DNA of 49,046 bases from Colimorpha sp045222795. Lineage in GTDB: Bacteria > Bacteroidota > Bacteroidia > Bacteroidales > P3. Positions 17,746 through 27,800 of this stretch are shown one piece after another. Position numbers and translations under genes: made by a program. The notes under the pieces were generated by a model. That model worked only from the letters and a program-made list of their open reading frames with translations, was not told the DNA's origin and did not search any database. The DNA is taken from assembly GCA_045222795.1 (NCBI GenBank), contig JBGUZF010000038.1:1-49046 (forward strand). The letters run 5' to 3'. Numbering within the stretch: the stretch's first letter is position 1; every line of letters begins with the position of its first letter.

Positions 17746-18381
17746 GTGGCTACTGAAGAAATAAAGGAAAAAATTGTAGAGACAGCCCTGCAGATGTTCA
17801 GTTCGCGCGGCTGCCGCGGGGTGACGATGGACGATATCGCCCAGGCTCTCCACATCTCGAAACGCACCCTCTACGAGACCTTCGCCAACAAGGAGGAGCT
17901 CCTGGCCGAATGCCTCATGCAGGTCCACGACCGCCTCAACGAGATGCACCGCAAGGCCCACAGCAAGGTGGACGAACCCCTGCTGGTGGCCATGTATATG
18001 CTGCGCGTCGGCGCCGACAGCAACCACCGCTACCGTCGTCTGCTCGACGAAGCCGAGCGCTACTATCCCGAAATTCACGACCGCTTCTTCCGCCTTCATA
18101 CCGAGGCACTCCACACCATGATGCACCACGGCATGGAATACGTGCAACAGCACAACTACCTGCGCCACGATGCCGACATCGACGTGGCCGTCGACTTCCT
18201 CTGCGACCTCATCCAGCAACGCCGCCTCTCCGACGTCGACGACCAGCAGGCCTACCTCCATCGCCTCAACGAGATTTGCTTCACCTACCTCCGCGGACTT
18301 ATGTCTACCGACACCATCAAACGCTACGAAGAGTCGGTGCCCCACTTCCGCCAGGTGATGGAAGAACTGGGAGAGTTATGA
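17746..18381 (+). CDS. TetR-family repressor of the efflux operon
   Basis: 211 residues from a GTG start at 17746, preceded by an AAGGGTTGGAAAG purine stretch. The N-terminal helix-turn-helix is clear: IVETALQMFSSRGCRGVTMDDIAQALHISKRTLYETFANKEELL (written here as a family pattern; about residues 10-55). The C-terminal ligand domain is divergent. It lies upstream of, and on the same strand as, the outer-membrane/fusion/RND genes, so it probably senses a pump substrate and controls that operon. A small palindrome CGCG-AAG-CGCG at 18494-18504 in the gap is a possible operator. Confidence 0.92.
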   Translation: MATEEIKEKIVETALQMFSSRGCRGVTMDDIAQALHISKRTLYETFANKEELLAECLMQVHDRLNEMHRKAHSKVDEPLLVAMYMLRVGADSNHRYRRLLDEAERYYPEIHDRFFRLHTEALHTMMHHGMEYVQQHNYLRHDADIDVAVDFLCDLIQQRRLSDVDDQQAYLHRLNEICFTYLRGLMSTDTIKRYEESVPHFRQVMEELGEL

Positions 18382-18440
18382 ATTAAGAATTAAAAATTAA
18401 GAATTAAAAAATAAAAAATCAAGAGTTAAGAATTAAAGTA
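18381..18440. repeat. 7-bp tandem repeat (AATTAAG/AATTAAA), intergenic
   Basis: Starts at the last base of the tetR-like stop codon. At least four clear units, then degenerate copies (AAAATCA, AGAGTTA, AGAATTA). Confidence 0.8.
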
Positions 18441-18493
18441 GTTAAGTTTTTTGAGACAATAGTTCCTGCTGAAACATTTGTCTTTAACTTTAG

Positions 18494-18504
18494 CGCGAAG
18501 CGCG
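18494..18504. promoter_or_regulatory. Possible operator palindrome upstream of the efflux operon
   Basis: CGCG-AAG-CGCG in an otherwise AT-rich region, 57 bp before the tolC-like start. Candidate TetR site by position only. Confidence 0.25.
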
Positions 18505-18560
18505 ATATCTTCTTTAACTCCAAACATAAGAACAACGAAACAAGAAACAACAAACATACA

Positions 18561-19955
18561 ATGACATTGAAAAAGATAACATTGACTATGGCTTTGCTTG
18601 CCTTCGGCTTGGTGGCAACGGCACAGGAACGGCCTGTGCTGCGCCTCTCGCTCGAAGAAGCACAGCAGTACGCCGTGGAGCACAACGCCGCCATGCAGAA
18701 TGCCGACCTCGAGGTCAAAAAGGCCGAGCTCAACCGATGGAAGACCCTCAGCACCATGCTGCCGCAGGTGAAGGCGGGCTTCGACTACCAGAACATGTGC
18801 GGCTACACCATGAACTTCGGCTCCCGCGGAAGCATGGCCTCCATGATGCCCGACTCCATCACCATCGGCACCATGACGCTGCCCATCTCCATTCCCGAAA
18901 GCAGCGAGACCAGCGATGAGGACGCCGGCGGCATCGCCATGAACCCCAGCGGCACCTTCAGCATCACCGCCTCCGTGGCCGTCACCGGCGCCCAGATCGT
19001 GGGCACTATGCTGCAGAACATCGCCATGGAGATGACCGACATCAGCCGCCAGCAGACCGAGCAGACCACCCGCGCCAACGTGAAAAACGTCTACGTCTCC
19101 ATCCTCGTCATGGAACAGACCATCGGCCTCCTCGACTCCTCGCTCGCCAACCTCGAAAGCCTCGCCGCCACAAGCCAGGCCGCCGTCAACGTGGGCGCCG
19201 CCGAGCAGGTGGATGCCGACAAGCTGCAGGTGCAGGTGGCCTCGCTGAAGAGTAGCATCAACAGCACCAAACGCTCGTTGCAGGCTCTGCGCAACTCCAT
19301 GCTGCTGCAACTCGGCGCCGATGTCAACGCCTCCCTCGAGCTCACCACACCCATCGACAACATCCTCAGCGTCGACAACGCCACACAGCTCCTCGGCCAG
19401 GGCTTCGACATCACACGCAACTTCAACTACAAGCTCCTCGAGCAGAACGAGGAACTCGCCAAGCGCAACGTCACCATGGCCTGGATGGACTTCACCCCCA
19501 CCCTCTCGGCCTACTACCAATACAGCAACAAGACCTACTTCGGCAAGGACGAAGGCTTCAACATGACGCCGCCCAACATGGTGGGCGCCTCCATCAGCGT
19601 CCCGCTGCTCACCGTGGGCACACGCGTCACCAACATCAAGAGCGCCAAGATCGACTTGCAGGAGGCCGTCAACAGCCGCCGCCAGGCCGAAGACGGGCTG
19701 CGCGTGCAGTACAACCAGCTATGCTACGACCTCGCCTCGGCACTCGAGAACTACGACATCCAGAACCGTAACCTCGAAGTGACCCAGCGCGTCTTCAACA
19801 ACATCACCGAGAAATACAACTACGGCCGCGCCAGCAGCCTCGAGGTCACCAACGCCTCCACCGACATCATCTCCGCCCAGAGCAACTACATACAGGCTGT
19901 GATGAACGTCGTAAGCGCACAGATAGCCCTCGAGAACCTCCTCAACATCGAATAA
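18561..19955 (+). CDS. TolC-family outer-membrane efflux protein
   Basis: 464 residues. Signal peptide (MTLKKITLTMALLAFGLVATAQ), then the OEP pattern: LSLEEAQQYAVEHNAAMQNADLEV repeat-half start, long coiled helices, and a second half ending VFNNITEKYNYGRASSLEVTNASTDIISAQSNY (pattern summarised). It forms the outer-membrane channel of a tripartite pump. A polar insert around residues 75-135 (MNFGSRGSMASMM...DEDAGG) is longer than usual. First gene of the pump operon; the membrane-fusion gene starts 12 bp downstream. Confidence 0.93.
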   Translation: MTLKKITLTMALLAFGLVATAQERPVLRLSLEEAQQYAVEHNAAMQNADLEVKKAELNRWKTLSTMLPQVKAGFDYQNMCGYTMNFGSRGSMASMMPDSITIGTMTLPISIPESSETSDEDAGGIAMNPSGTFSITASVAVTGAQIVGTMLQNIAMEMTDISRQQTEQTTRANVKNVYVSILVMEQTIGLLDSSLANLESLAATSQAAVNVGAAEQVDADKLQVQVASLKSSINSTKRSLQALRNSMLLQLGADVNASLELTTPIDNILSVDNATQLLGQGFDITRNFNYKLLEQNEELAKRNVTMAWMDFTPTLSAYYQYSNKTYFGKDEGFNMTPPNMVGASISVPLLTVGTRVTNIKSAKIDLQEAVNSRRQAEDGLRVQYNQLCYDLASALENYDIQNRNLEVTQRVFNNITEKYNYGRASSLEVTNASTDIISAQSNYIQAVMNVVSAQIALENLLNIE

Positions 19956-19967
19956 AACAACACAACA

Positions 19968-21002
19968 ATGAATAGAACAATCCGTTTAGCAGCAATCGTC
20001 CTTGCCACTGCCGCCCTCGCGGCCTGTGGCAACAATGCCGGTGGTCCCAAAGGAGCCACCACCACACAGAAAGAGGCCGAAAAGGTGAAAGTCCTCACCC
20101 TTGAGAGCGAGCGCATCGCCAAGAGCCTCGAACTCTCGGCAACCCTCGAAGGCTACGAGACCATGAACATCTCGCCCTCCCTCACCGGCCACATCGAGCA
20201 CATCTATGTCGAGGTGGGCAGCCGCGTGCAGAAAGGCTCCATGCTGGTGCGTATGGACCAGACCCAGCTCAACACCACCCGCATCAACCTCGCCTCCACC
20301 AAGACCGAGTTCGAGCGCGTCAGCGCCCTCAAGCAGAGCGGCTCCATCAGCCAGCAGGTCTACGACCAGACCAAGGCCGGCTACGACCAGCTCACCGAGA
20401 ACGAACGCTTCCTCGAGCAGAACACCTTCGTCAAGGCCCAGTTCGCCGGTGTCATCAGCGCCAAATACTACGAGGACGGCGAGATGTATGCCGGCCAGCC
20501 CATCCTCACACTGACCCAGATCAACCGCCTGAAGGCCATCATCAACATCCCCGAGACCTACTTCCCCCTCGTCAAGCAGGGCATGAAGGTCGACATCGAG
20601 AGCGACATCTACCCCGGCGAGACCTTCCCCGCCACCATCGAGATTGTATACCCCACCATCGACCCGCAGAGCCACACTTTCCAAGCCAAACTCAACATCC
20701 CCAACAATGCCGAGAAGATACGTCCCGGCATGTATGTCCGTACCCACCTCGCTGTGGGTGAGGTCGACGCCATCGTCGTCCCCTACCAGAGCGTCCTGAA
20801 GCTCACCGGAAGCAACGACCGCTATGTCTTCGTCGCCGACGGCACCACCGCCCGCCGCGTCGCCGTCACCCTCGGCCAGCGCTTCGACGACCGCATCGAG
20901 ATTATCCCCGTCGAAGCCGACGCCCTCAAAGCCGGCGACCGCCTCGTCGTCACCGGACAGGCAAGATTAGTTGATGGTGCAACCCTTGAAATCGTAGATT
21001 AA
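19968..21002 (+). CDS. RND pump membrane-fusion lipoprotein
   Basis: 344 residues. Lipobox LAAC (about residue 20), then the HlyD/AcrA layout: beta-barrel strand, lipoyl half GHIEHIYVEVGSRVQKGSML, a helical hairpin (about 95-140), the second lipoyl half, and a C-terminal barrel with RPGMYVRTHLAVGEV. It joins the inner-membrane pump to the TolC-like channel. Its stop falls at the edge of an inverted repeat tract (21002-21075). Confidence 0.94.
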   Translation: MNRTIRLAAIVLATAALAACGNNAGGPKGATTTQKEAEKVKVLTLESERIAKSLELSATLEGYETMNISPSLTGHIEHIYVEVGSRVQKGSMLVRMDQTQLNTTRINLASTKTEFERVSALKQSGSISQQVYDQTKAGYDQLTENERFLEQNTFVKAQFAGVISAKYYEDGEMYAGQPILTLTQINRLKAIINIPETYFPLVKQGMKVDIESDIYPGETFPATIEIVYPTIDPQSHTFQAKLNIPNNAEKIRPGMYVRTHLAVGEVDAIVVPYQSVLKLTGSNDRYVFVADGTTARRVAVTLGQRFDDRIEIIPVEADALKAGDRLVVTGQARLVDGATLEIVD

Positions 21003-21075
21003 GCTGTGAGCTGTAAGCTGTAAGTCTTAAGTGGACCCTCCCCACTTACAGCTTAAAACTTAATACTTAAAACTA
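21002..21075. repeat. Inverted pair of 7-bp repeat tracts between the fusion and pump genes
   Basis: Left arm: GCTGTGA, GCTGTAA, GCTGTAA, GTCTTAA. Right arm: CTTACAG, CTTAAAA, CTTAATA, CTTAAAA, the reverse family. TAAGTGG (21028-21034) pairs with CCACTTA (21042-21048) at the junction, so the operon mRNA can fold here. Confidence 0.8.
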
Positions 21076-21082
21076 AAGAATA

Positions 21083-24000
21083 ATGGCAATCTATAAGACA
21101 GCAATCAACAAGCCCATCACCACAGGCCTCATCTTCGTGGCCGTCATCGTACTGGGCCTCTTCTCCCTCTCGCGTCTGCCCATCGACCAGATGCCCGAGA
21201 TGGACCCGCCATACGTCACCGTGATGACCACCTACGCCGGCGCCAACGCCAGCGAGATCGAGACCAACATCACCAAGCTGGTCGAGAACTCGCTCAACAG
21301 CGTCGACGGTCTGAAGAACATCACCTCCACCTCGAAGGACAATATCTCGGTCGTGACCCTCGAGTTCGAATGGGGCTCCGACATCGACGAAGCCCTCAAC
21401 GACATCCGTTCCTACGTCGACCTGCTCTACGACAACCTGCCCGACGGCGTGTCGCGTCCCATGATCCTGAAGCTCAACTCCAGCGCCATGCCCATCATGG
21501 TCTACGGCTTCACCGCCCAAGAGAGCTACTCCGGTCTCGACCGCATCCTCGAGGACAACGTTGTCAACGTGCTCAACCGTGTCGACGGCATCGGCAACAT
21601 CACCGTCAGCGGTGCCCCCGAGCGCTACGTCTATATCGACCTCGACCCCAAACAGCTCGACTCCTACGGCATACCCCTTGAGCTCGTCGGACAGGCCATC
21701 TCGGCCAACAACCTCGACCTTGCCTCCGGCACCGTCAAGATGGGCAAAGAGCAGTACCAGATGCGCGTCAAGGGTGAGTATGTCGAGAGCTCCGAGATCG
21801 CCGACATCGTGGTCACCACCACCATGACCGGTAAGCAGGTCTTCGTGCGCGACCTCGCCACCGTCCGCGACACCATCAAGGACCTCTCGCTCGACGAGAA
21901 GATTAACGGTCACGACGGTGCCCGTCTCATCATCACCAAGCAGACCGGCGCCAACACCGTGGCCATCGCCCGCGAGGTGCGCGCCGAGATGGAGCAGATC
22001 ATGAAGACCATGCCGCCCGACATCGAGGTCACCAACATCCGCGACGGCTCCGAGGAGATTGTCAACGCCATCAACGGCCTCTCCGAGTCCATCTTCTACG
22101 CTCTGCTCTTCGTAGTGCTCGTGGTGCTCATCTTCCTCGGCAACTGGCGTTCCACCGTCATCATCGCCCTCACCATCCCCATCTCACTCGTCACCTCGTT
22201 CATCTACCTCCTCCTTGCCGATTCCTCGCTCAACATCATCTCGCTGGCTTCGCTCACCGTGGCCATCGGTATGGTGGTCGACGATGCTATCGTGGTCCTC
22301 GAGAACATCACCAAACATATAGAGCGCGGCGAGAATCCCCGCGAGGCCGCCATCTGCGCCACCAACGAGGTGTGGACCTCCGTCATCGCCACCACCCTGG
22401 TCCTCGTGGCCGTTTTCGTGCCGCTGACCATGCTCCCCGGCATGATGGGTATCTTCATGAAGGAGATGGGCTGGATCATCACCATCGTCGTCTGCGTCTC
22501 CACCACCGCCGCCATCACCCTCATCCCCATGCTCTCGTCCAAGATGCTCCGCGAGCGTCCCTTCTTCTTCAAGAAAGAGGACGAGGAAGCCTACAACCAC
22601 AAGCAGGAGCGCAAGCTCTACAACCGCATCATAGCACGCGCCTTCAACGCCATCGAAGCCGCCTACGCCAACGTTCTGCGCTGGTGTCTGCACCACAAAC
22701 GCGTCACCCTCCTCATCGCCCTTGCCTTCTTCGTCGTCTCCCTCCTGCCCTTCATCACAGGCCGTATAGGCATGGACTTCATGAAAGAGCAGGACAACGG
22801 CCGCATCTCCATCAACGCCGAGCTGCAGCGTGGCACGCGCATCGAGGAGACCCTCAAGACCGCCCGCCACATGGAAGAGGACATCTACCGCCTGCTGGGC
22901 GACGACGTCATCGTCGTCTCCACCTCGGCCGGTTCCAACGACGATGCAGGCTTCGCCGCACTCTTCAACAGCACCACCAACAACAAGATCTCCATGACCA
23001 TCCGCTGCACCAAGAAGTACGAGCGTTCCACCACAATCTTCGAGATGCAGGAGGTGCTGCGCCAATGCTTCGCCGAATATCCCGAGCTGGTCACCTTCCA
23101 GGTCAACCAGGGCGGCGGCATGGGCGGCGGCTCCAACAACAGCCTTTCCGTCGAGGTCTACGGCTACGACTTCGACCAGACCACGGCCTTCACCAACGAA
23201 CTCAAACGCCGTGTCGAGCAGAACGTCGCCGGTGCTCGCGACACCAAGATCTCGCGCGACGAAGACCGCGCCGAGCTGAAGATAGAACTCGACAAGCAGA
23301 AGCTCGCCCTCCACGGCCTCAACGAGAGCACCGTGGCCATGTACATCCGCAACCGCGTCAACGGCATGTCCGGCGGCTTCCTCAAGGAAGAAGGCGAAGA
23401 ATATAATATTGTCGTGCGCCTGCGCGAGGAATACCGCGACGCCATCTCCGACATCGAGCAGCTCTCCATCCCCACCGCCACCGGCCGCACCATCAAACTC
23501 GAAGAGCTCGGCACCATCAGCGAATACTGGTGCCCGCCGACCATCGAGCGCAAGAACCGCCAGCGCTACCTCACCCTCACGGTGATGCCCTACAAGACCT
23601 CGCTCCAGGAACTCGCCATGGGCGTGCAGCGCGAGCTCGACCAGATGAACATACCCGCCGAAATCCATGTCGCCCTCGCCGGTAACTACAAAGACCAGCA
23701 AGACTCCACGCGCGACATGATGATGCTCGCCGCACTCATCCTCATGCTTGTCTACATCGTCATGGCCTCCCAGTTCGAGAGCTTCGCCAAGCCTTTCATC
23801 ATCATGTTCTCCATCCCCTTTGCCATCAGCGGCGTCTCGCTCATGATGTACTTCACCGGACAGAACATCGACATGATAGGCCTCCTCGGCCTGGTGCTCC
23901 TCATCGGTATCGTCGTCAAGAACGGTATCGTGCTGGTCGACTACATCAACCTCATGCGCGAGCGTGGCATAGCCCTCAACGAGGCCATCGCCATCAGCGG

Positions 24001-24268
24001 CCAGAGCCGTCTGCGTCCCGTGTTGATGACGGCCTTCACCACCATCCTCGGCATGATACCCATGGCCACCTCCAACAGCGAAGGTTCCGAGATGTGGACC
24101 ACCATGGGCCTCGTGGTCATCGGAGGTCTCACCGTCTCCACCTTCGTCACCCTCATCGTCGTGCCGGTCCTCTACGGCGTCTTCAACCGCCGCGGCGACA
24201 TCGAGAAGAAAGAGAAAGAACGTCGCAAATTTGTGTTTATGAGTATTGATTTAAATGAAACCAAGTAG
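21083..24268 (+). CDS. RND multidrug efflux pump, HAE1 (AcrB) family
   Basis: 1061 residues, full length for the family. Proton-relay residues are visible: GMVVDDAIVVLENI (Asp-Asp in TM4) and IGIVVKNGIVLVDYINLMRERG (written as pattern; Lys in TM10). Two large periplasmic loops and a duplicated six-helix layout are present. It exports hydrophobic compounds from inner membrane and periplasm using the proton gradient. Third gene of the efflux operon, after the TolC-like and fusion genes. The last few codons run into a 10-bp repeat tract, and the C-terminus (VFMSIDLNETK) is AT-rich compared with the rest, so the natural end may have been altered. Confidence 0.96.
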   Translation: MAIYKTAINKPITTGLIFVAVIVLGLFSLSRLPIDQMPEMDPPYVTVMTTYAGANASEIETNITKLVENSLNSVDGLKNITSTSKDNISVVTLEFEWGSDIDEALNDIRSYVDLLYDNLPDGVSRPMILKLNSSAMPIMVYGFTAQESYSGLDRILEDNVVNVLNRVDGIGNITVSGAPERYVYIDLDPKQLDSYGIPLELVGQAISANNLDLASGTVKMGKEQYQMRVKGEYVESSEIADIVVTTTMTGKQVFVRDLATVRDTIKDLSLDEKINGHDGARLIITKQTGANTVAIAREVRAEMEQIMKTMPPDIEVTNIRDGSEEIVNAINGLSESIFYALLFVVLVVLIFLGNWRSTVIIALTIPISLVTSFIYLLLADSSLNIISLASLTVAIGMVVDDAIVVLENITKHIERGENPREAAICATNEVWTSVIATTLVLVAVFVPLTMLPGMMGIFMKEMGWIITIVVCVSTTAAITLIPMLSSKMLRERPFFFKKEDEEAYNHKQERKLYNRIIARAFNAIEAAYANVLRWCLHHKRVTLLIALAFFVVSLLPFITGRIGMDFMKEQDNGRISINAELQRGTRIEETLKTARHMEEDIYRLLGDDVIVVSTSAGSNDDAGFAALFNSTTNNKISMTIRCTKKYERSTTIFEMQEVLRQCFAEYPELVTFQVNQGGGMGGGSNNSLSVEVYGYDFDQTTAFTNELKRRVEQNVAGARDTKISRDEDRAELKIELDKQKLALHGLNESTVAMYIRNRVNGMSGGFLKEEGEEYNIVVRLREEYRDAISDIEQLSIPTATGRTIKLEELGTISEYWCPPTIERKNRQRYLTLTVMPYKTSLQELAMGVQRELDQMNIPAEIHVALAGNYKDQQDSTRDMMMLAALILMLVYIVMASQFESFAKPFIIMFSIPFAISGVSLMMYFTGQNIDMIGLLGLVLLIGIVVKNGIVLVDYINLMRERGIALNEAIAISGQSRLRPVLMTAFTTILGMIPMATSNSEGSEMWTTMGLVVIGGLTVSTFVTLIVVPVLYGVFNRRGDIEKKEKERRKFVFMSIDLNETK

Positions 24269-24302
24269 TGCAGAGTAGTACAATGGAGTGCTAAGTAGTG
24301 CA
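24263..24302. repeat. 10-bp tandem repeat (AAGTAGTGCA)
   Basis: AAGTAGTGCA, GAGTAGTACA, ATGGAGTGCT, AAGTAGTGCA. The pump gene stop codon (TAG 24266-24268) lies in the first unit. Confidence 0.8.
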
Positions 24303-24330
24303 AGACAAATGTACCGTAAGTGGTATTGTC

Positions 24331-24370
24331 CCGGCACTCCCCAGCACTCCTCGGCACTCCCTAGCACTCC
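24331..24370. repeat. 10-bp tandem repeat (CCGGCACTCC), inverse of the tract at 24263
   Basis: CCGGCACTCC, CCAGCACTCC, TCGGCACTCC, CTAGCACTCC. The GCACT core is the complement of AGTGC in the left tract, so the two can pair across a 28-bp spacer. Confidence 0.8.
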
Positions 24371-24385
24371 CCAAAAAGAAAAGAT

Positions 24386-24679
24386 ATGAAATCCGTAATG
24401 ATAGTCTACAACCAGGCCAACAACGAACGTGTGGAATATATGCTCGACACCCTCGGCATCCGCGGCTTCAGCCAGTGGGTCGACGTGCAGGGTCGCGGCA
24501 ACGTCAACGGTGACCCTCACCGCGGCACCCACACCTGGCCCGAGATGAACAACGCCATCCTCACCGTCGTCCCCGACGACAAAGTCGACGAGCTGCTCCT
24601 CTCCGTCCGCAAGCTCGACAAGCGCAACGAGGAAGTCGGCATCAGAGCATTTGTTTGGAACATAGAACAAATGGTCTGA
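24386..24679 (+). CDS. Small PII-like protein of the RND operon
   Basis: 97 residues. MKSVMIVYNQANNERVEYMLDTLGIRGFSQW, a 'V-G-R-G' loop (VQGRGNVNGDPHRGTHTWPEMNN) and TVVPDDKVDELLLSVRKLD follow the ferredoxin-like PII/CutA layout (patterns summarised); a C-terminal strand AFVWNIEQMV closes it. Small PII-like genes of unknown ligand occur beside RND pumps. It may report metabolite or metal levels to the pump (inference). Directly after the stop the last 13 codons are present a second time (next entry). Confidence 0.8.
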   Translation: MKSVMIVYNQANNERVEYMLDTLGIRGFSQWVDVQGRGNVNGDPHRGTHTWPEMNNAILTVVPDDKVDELLLSVRKLDKRNEEVGIRAFVWNIEQMV

Positions 24680-24733
24680 AACGAGTTCCAAGGCATCAGA
24701 GCCTTCGTCTGGAACATCGAGCAGATGGTCTGA
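24680..24733 (+). pseudogene. Second, in-frame copy of the PII-like C-terminus after its stop codon
   Basis: The 11-bp sequence GGCATCAGAGC recurs at 24638 and 24692, exactly 54 bp (18 codons) apart. After the stop at 24677-24679 the same frame continues NEFQGIRAFVWNIEQMV and a second TGA at 24731-24733. The two C-termini are identical in protein but differ at many third positions: the first copy is AT-rich, the second GC-rich like the rest of the gene. The second copy looks like the original end, displaced by a diverged homologous end. Confidence 0.8.
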
Positions 24734-24750
24734 ACGATTCTCCTGAAACA

Positions 24751-24789
24751 AGAAGAGGCTGACACTTGCGTGCCAGCCTCTTCTGTTTT
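24751..24789 (+). terminator. Terminator between the efflux operon and the convergent giant gene
   Basis: 11-bp stem AGAAGAGGCTG (24751-24761) with CAGCCTCTTCT (24774-24784), then GTTTT. The minus-strand side has only a weak T run, so it mainly serves the plus strand. Confidence 0.88.
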
Positions 24790-24801
24790 ATGCTTACCGC
24801 A

Positions 24802-27800
24802 TCAACGCATCAGCATGACGCGGCGTGCCGGGGCGTTGCCCACCTGCACGAGGTACACACCCGTGGTCTTCACGGGGATTCTCAGGCTGTTGCCACGAGC
24901 CTCGGTGCTAGCCACCACTCGGCCCAGAGCGTCGAACAGGCGCACCGTAACGCCGTTGGCGCCGTCAACCACAACAGCGTCACCTTCTGCATATATGCTC
25001 ACGTTGCTCATATCCGTCGACTCGATGCCGAGGTTGCGGAAGATGGCGGTGAAGGTGGTGTCGCTGGTAACAGTGACGGTACGTATGGCATTGGTGTCGC
25101 CGTCGCTCCACGAGATGAAATGGTAGCCCTCGGCGGCAGTGGCGGTAATCACAACGTTGGAAGCAAACTGATAGTAGCCCGTGCCGGACACCTCGCCGCC
25201 CTCGGCAGGCGAAGCCTCGACAATAAGGTGGAACTCTACTGCCTCGCAGTAAGCCACGATATTCATGTCGTGCTCTACCACGAAGGTGCAGGGGTTCTCG
25301 CTCACTAGCACGTCGTACTCGCTCACTCCCGACCAGCCGATGAAGCGATAGTAGGCGTCAGGCTCGCAGCTGATGGTCACCGTGTCACCGTAGTGGTATT
25401 CGCCGTCTCCACTGTACACACAGTTCATACCGCTAATGCTGACGGTATAGACTCTGGGCTCGAACACGGCCATCAGGACACGGTCGTAGGTGATGGTGAA
25501 CTGGTAAGGATTGTCCGTTATGACAGTGTCGGCAACACGGGTGGCGTTCACACTCGGTACCACCTCGGAGTGCGACAGGGTGTCGTAGACCGAGATCTCC
25601 TCGCCGTCGTCGTTGAAGTAGGTCGAAACAACCCAGATGCTGTCGATAACAGTGACCGTGTCGTACACGGTGTCGTACACGAGGCTGTAGGTCTGCCACT
25701 CCACGAAGCTGTAGTGCTCGTCGGCAATGGCGGTGGCGGTTATCTCGTCCGAATAGCGGGCCATCATGGGCTGACGCTCAACATTGGCCTGGTTGCCGGC
25801 GATGAGCACATCCACGCTGCCGTTCTCTGCCTCGGCATAGAGGCGCACGGGCTTGTGGTCGAATACTGCGGTAACCACCACGTCTTCCGTCACCACGAAG
25901 CTCATGATGCTCTCACCGTTGACGCTGCCGTTGAAGCCCATGAAGATGAAGTTCACGTTGGGAACGGCCGTCAGGGTGGCTGTGTCGCCCCAGTTGTAGA
26001 CACCTGCGCCAAGCACGGTACCCATCGTCGTGTCGTTGATAGCCACGCTGACGGTATGGCGCTCGTGGTCGAAGATGGCCGTCACCGAGGTGTCGCTCTC
26101 CACATAGAAGTAGCGGCTGGCGGTAGCCACACTGTCGCTCCAACCCATGAAGACATAACCCTGATAAGGTTGGGCGTCGACCATGACCAGGTCGTGGTAG
26201 TAGTAGGTGCCTGCACCTGTCACCATACCCATCGTGCTATCGGAGCTGGTGACGTCGATAATATAAGTATCGCGCTCGAAGACGGCAACGACGCTGCTGT
26301 CGCTCACCATGGTGAAGCTCAGCGTATCGCCGGTGCCGAGGGTGTCGGCCATGGCGCTGTCAGCCTCGGCAAACCAACCAACGAAGTGGCTGTTCTCAAG
26401 GCTGACGGCCACCAGTGTCACCTCAGTGCCGTAGGAGTACTCGCCGGCGGCAGTGCCTTCGACATAGCCCCACTGGCGGTTGTTGGCCTCGGCGGCAAGT
26501 GTCACGGTGTCGATGGCAAACGTAGCCACGAAGGTTGCATCCTCGTTGGCTACATAGCTGATGCTGTCGCCACCGTCATAGGCCACACCGTTGCGGGTCC
26601 AGCCCTTGAAGTTGCCATAATGCTCGGCGGCGGTGGCCACGAGAGTCACTGTCTCGCCATACAGCACCACGGTGCGCTCGGCATTCACCGTGCCGTTCAC
26701 GGCCGAAGCCAGCACAACGACGCTGTCGGTGCCGAAGATGGCCGTAAGGCTCTTGTCGCCGTCCATCACCACCGTGCGGGGGTTGTCGGTCACGCTGTCG
26801 TTCCAGCGCACGAAGTGGCTGTGCTCACCGGCAGTGGCATAGACCATGGCCTGCGTGCCGTAGTCGTAGTTGCCGTCGCCGTACACGGTGCCGTTACCCT
26901 CCACGTCGAGGGTCAGGGTGTGGGTGTCGATGATAAAGATGGCAGTAATCACCGTATCCTTCTCTACAACGATATCGCGCACATGCATGGTGTCGTCCAT
27001 GTCGCTCCAGCGCATCAGGTGGTAGTGCTCGGCCTCTGCGGCGGTCAGCGTCACGGTGTCGCCGTAGTTCACGCTGCTCTCCGAAGCCGTCACACTACCC
27101 CACTCGCTGTTGTTGCTGAGGGCCACAACCGTGAGCTTCTCGGCCTCGCTGAAGATGGCCATGAGCTCGATGTCGGCAACCATCACAACCTCGCGGACTG
27201 CGGCGGTGTCGCCGTCGCTCCACGACACAAACCGGTAGAGGTTATTGTCGACGCAGGTGGCACGCACCACGACGGTGTCGCCATGCAGGTAGCTGTTCTG
27301 CGGGTTGTCGATTGAGGCGTTACCCATGGCGCTGTTGTTCGAGCTCACCGCGAGGGTGTGCTGTGCAAGGGTGAAGTAGGCGGTATGGCTGATGTCGCTA
27401 CGCACGCCTTCAGCCATGGGATTGGCGGTAATATTGGTGTTGTTGTCCCAGTTGGCAAACACATAGCCCTCGTCGGGAGTGGCCACGAACAGCACCACGT
27501 CGCCGTATCTGTAGGTGCCGTTCATCTCGCTGTTCACCGTGCCGTTGCCGGCCGTTGCCACGCTGACACTGAAGGTGTCGATGGCGAAGTAGGCCATCAG
27601 GTTCACGTCGCCGTTGGCAAGGGTGGTGTCGATATGCGGGTTGGTCATCTCCATGTCGTTGTTCCAGCACACAAAGTGGTAGTTCAGCGCAGGCATGGCG
27701 GTGACGCTGATGGCGGCGTCGAAGTCGTATGTGCCGGCGGCGGTGCCGTCCACATAGCCGGTGCCGGCATCGGCAACAGCCACGCTGAAGCTGCGCTGGC

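Noticed and set aside
22184..23701. 505-codon minus-strand frame opposite the RND pump, and similar long frames opposite the dehydrogenase fusion (42861-43985, 44088-45461)
   Set aside because: Same antisense effect; no start-site context and no recognisable family.
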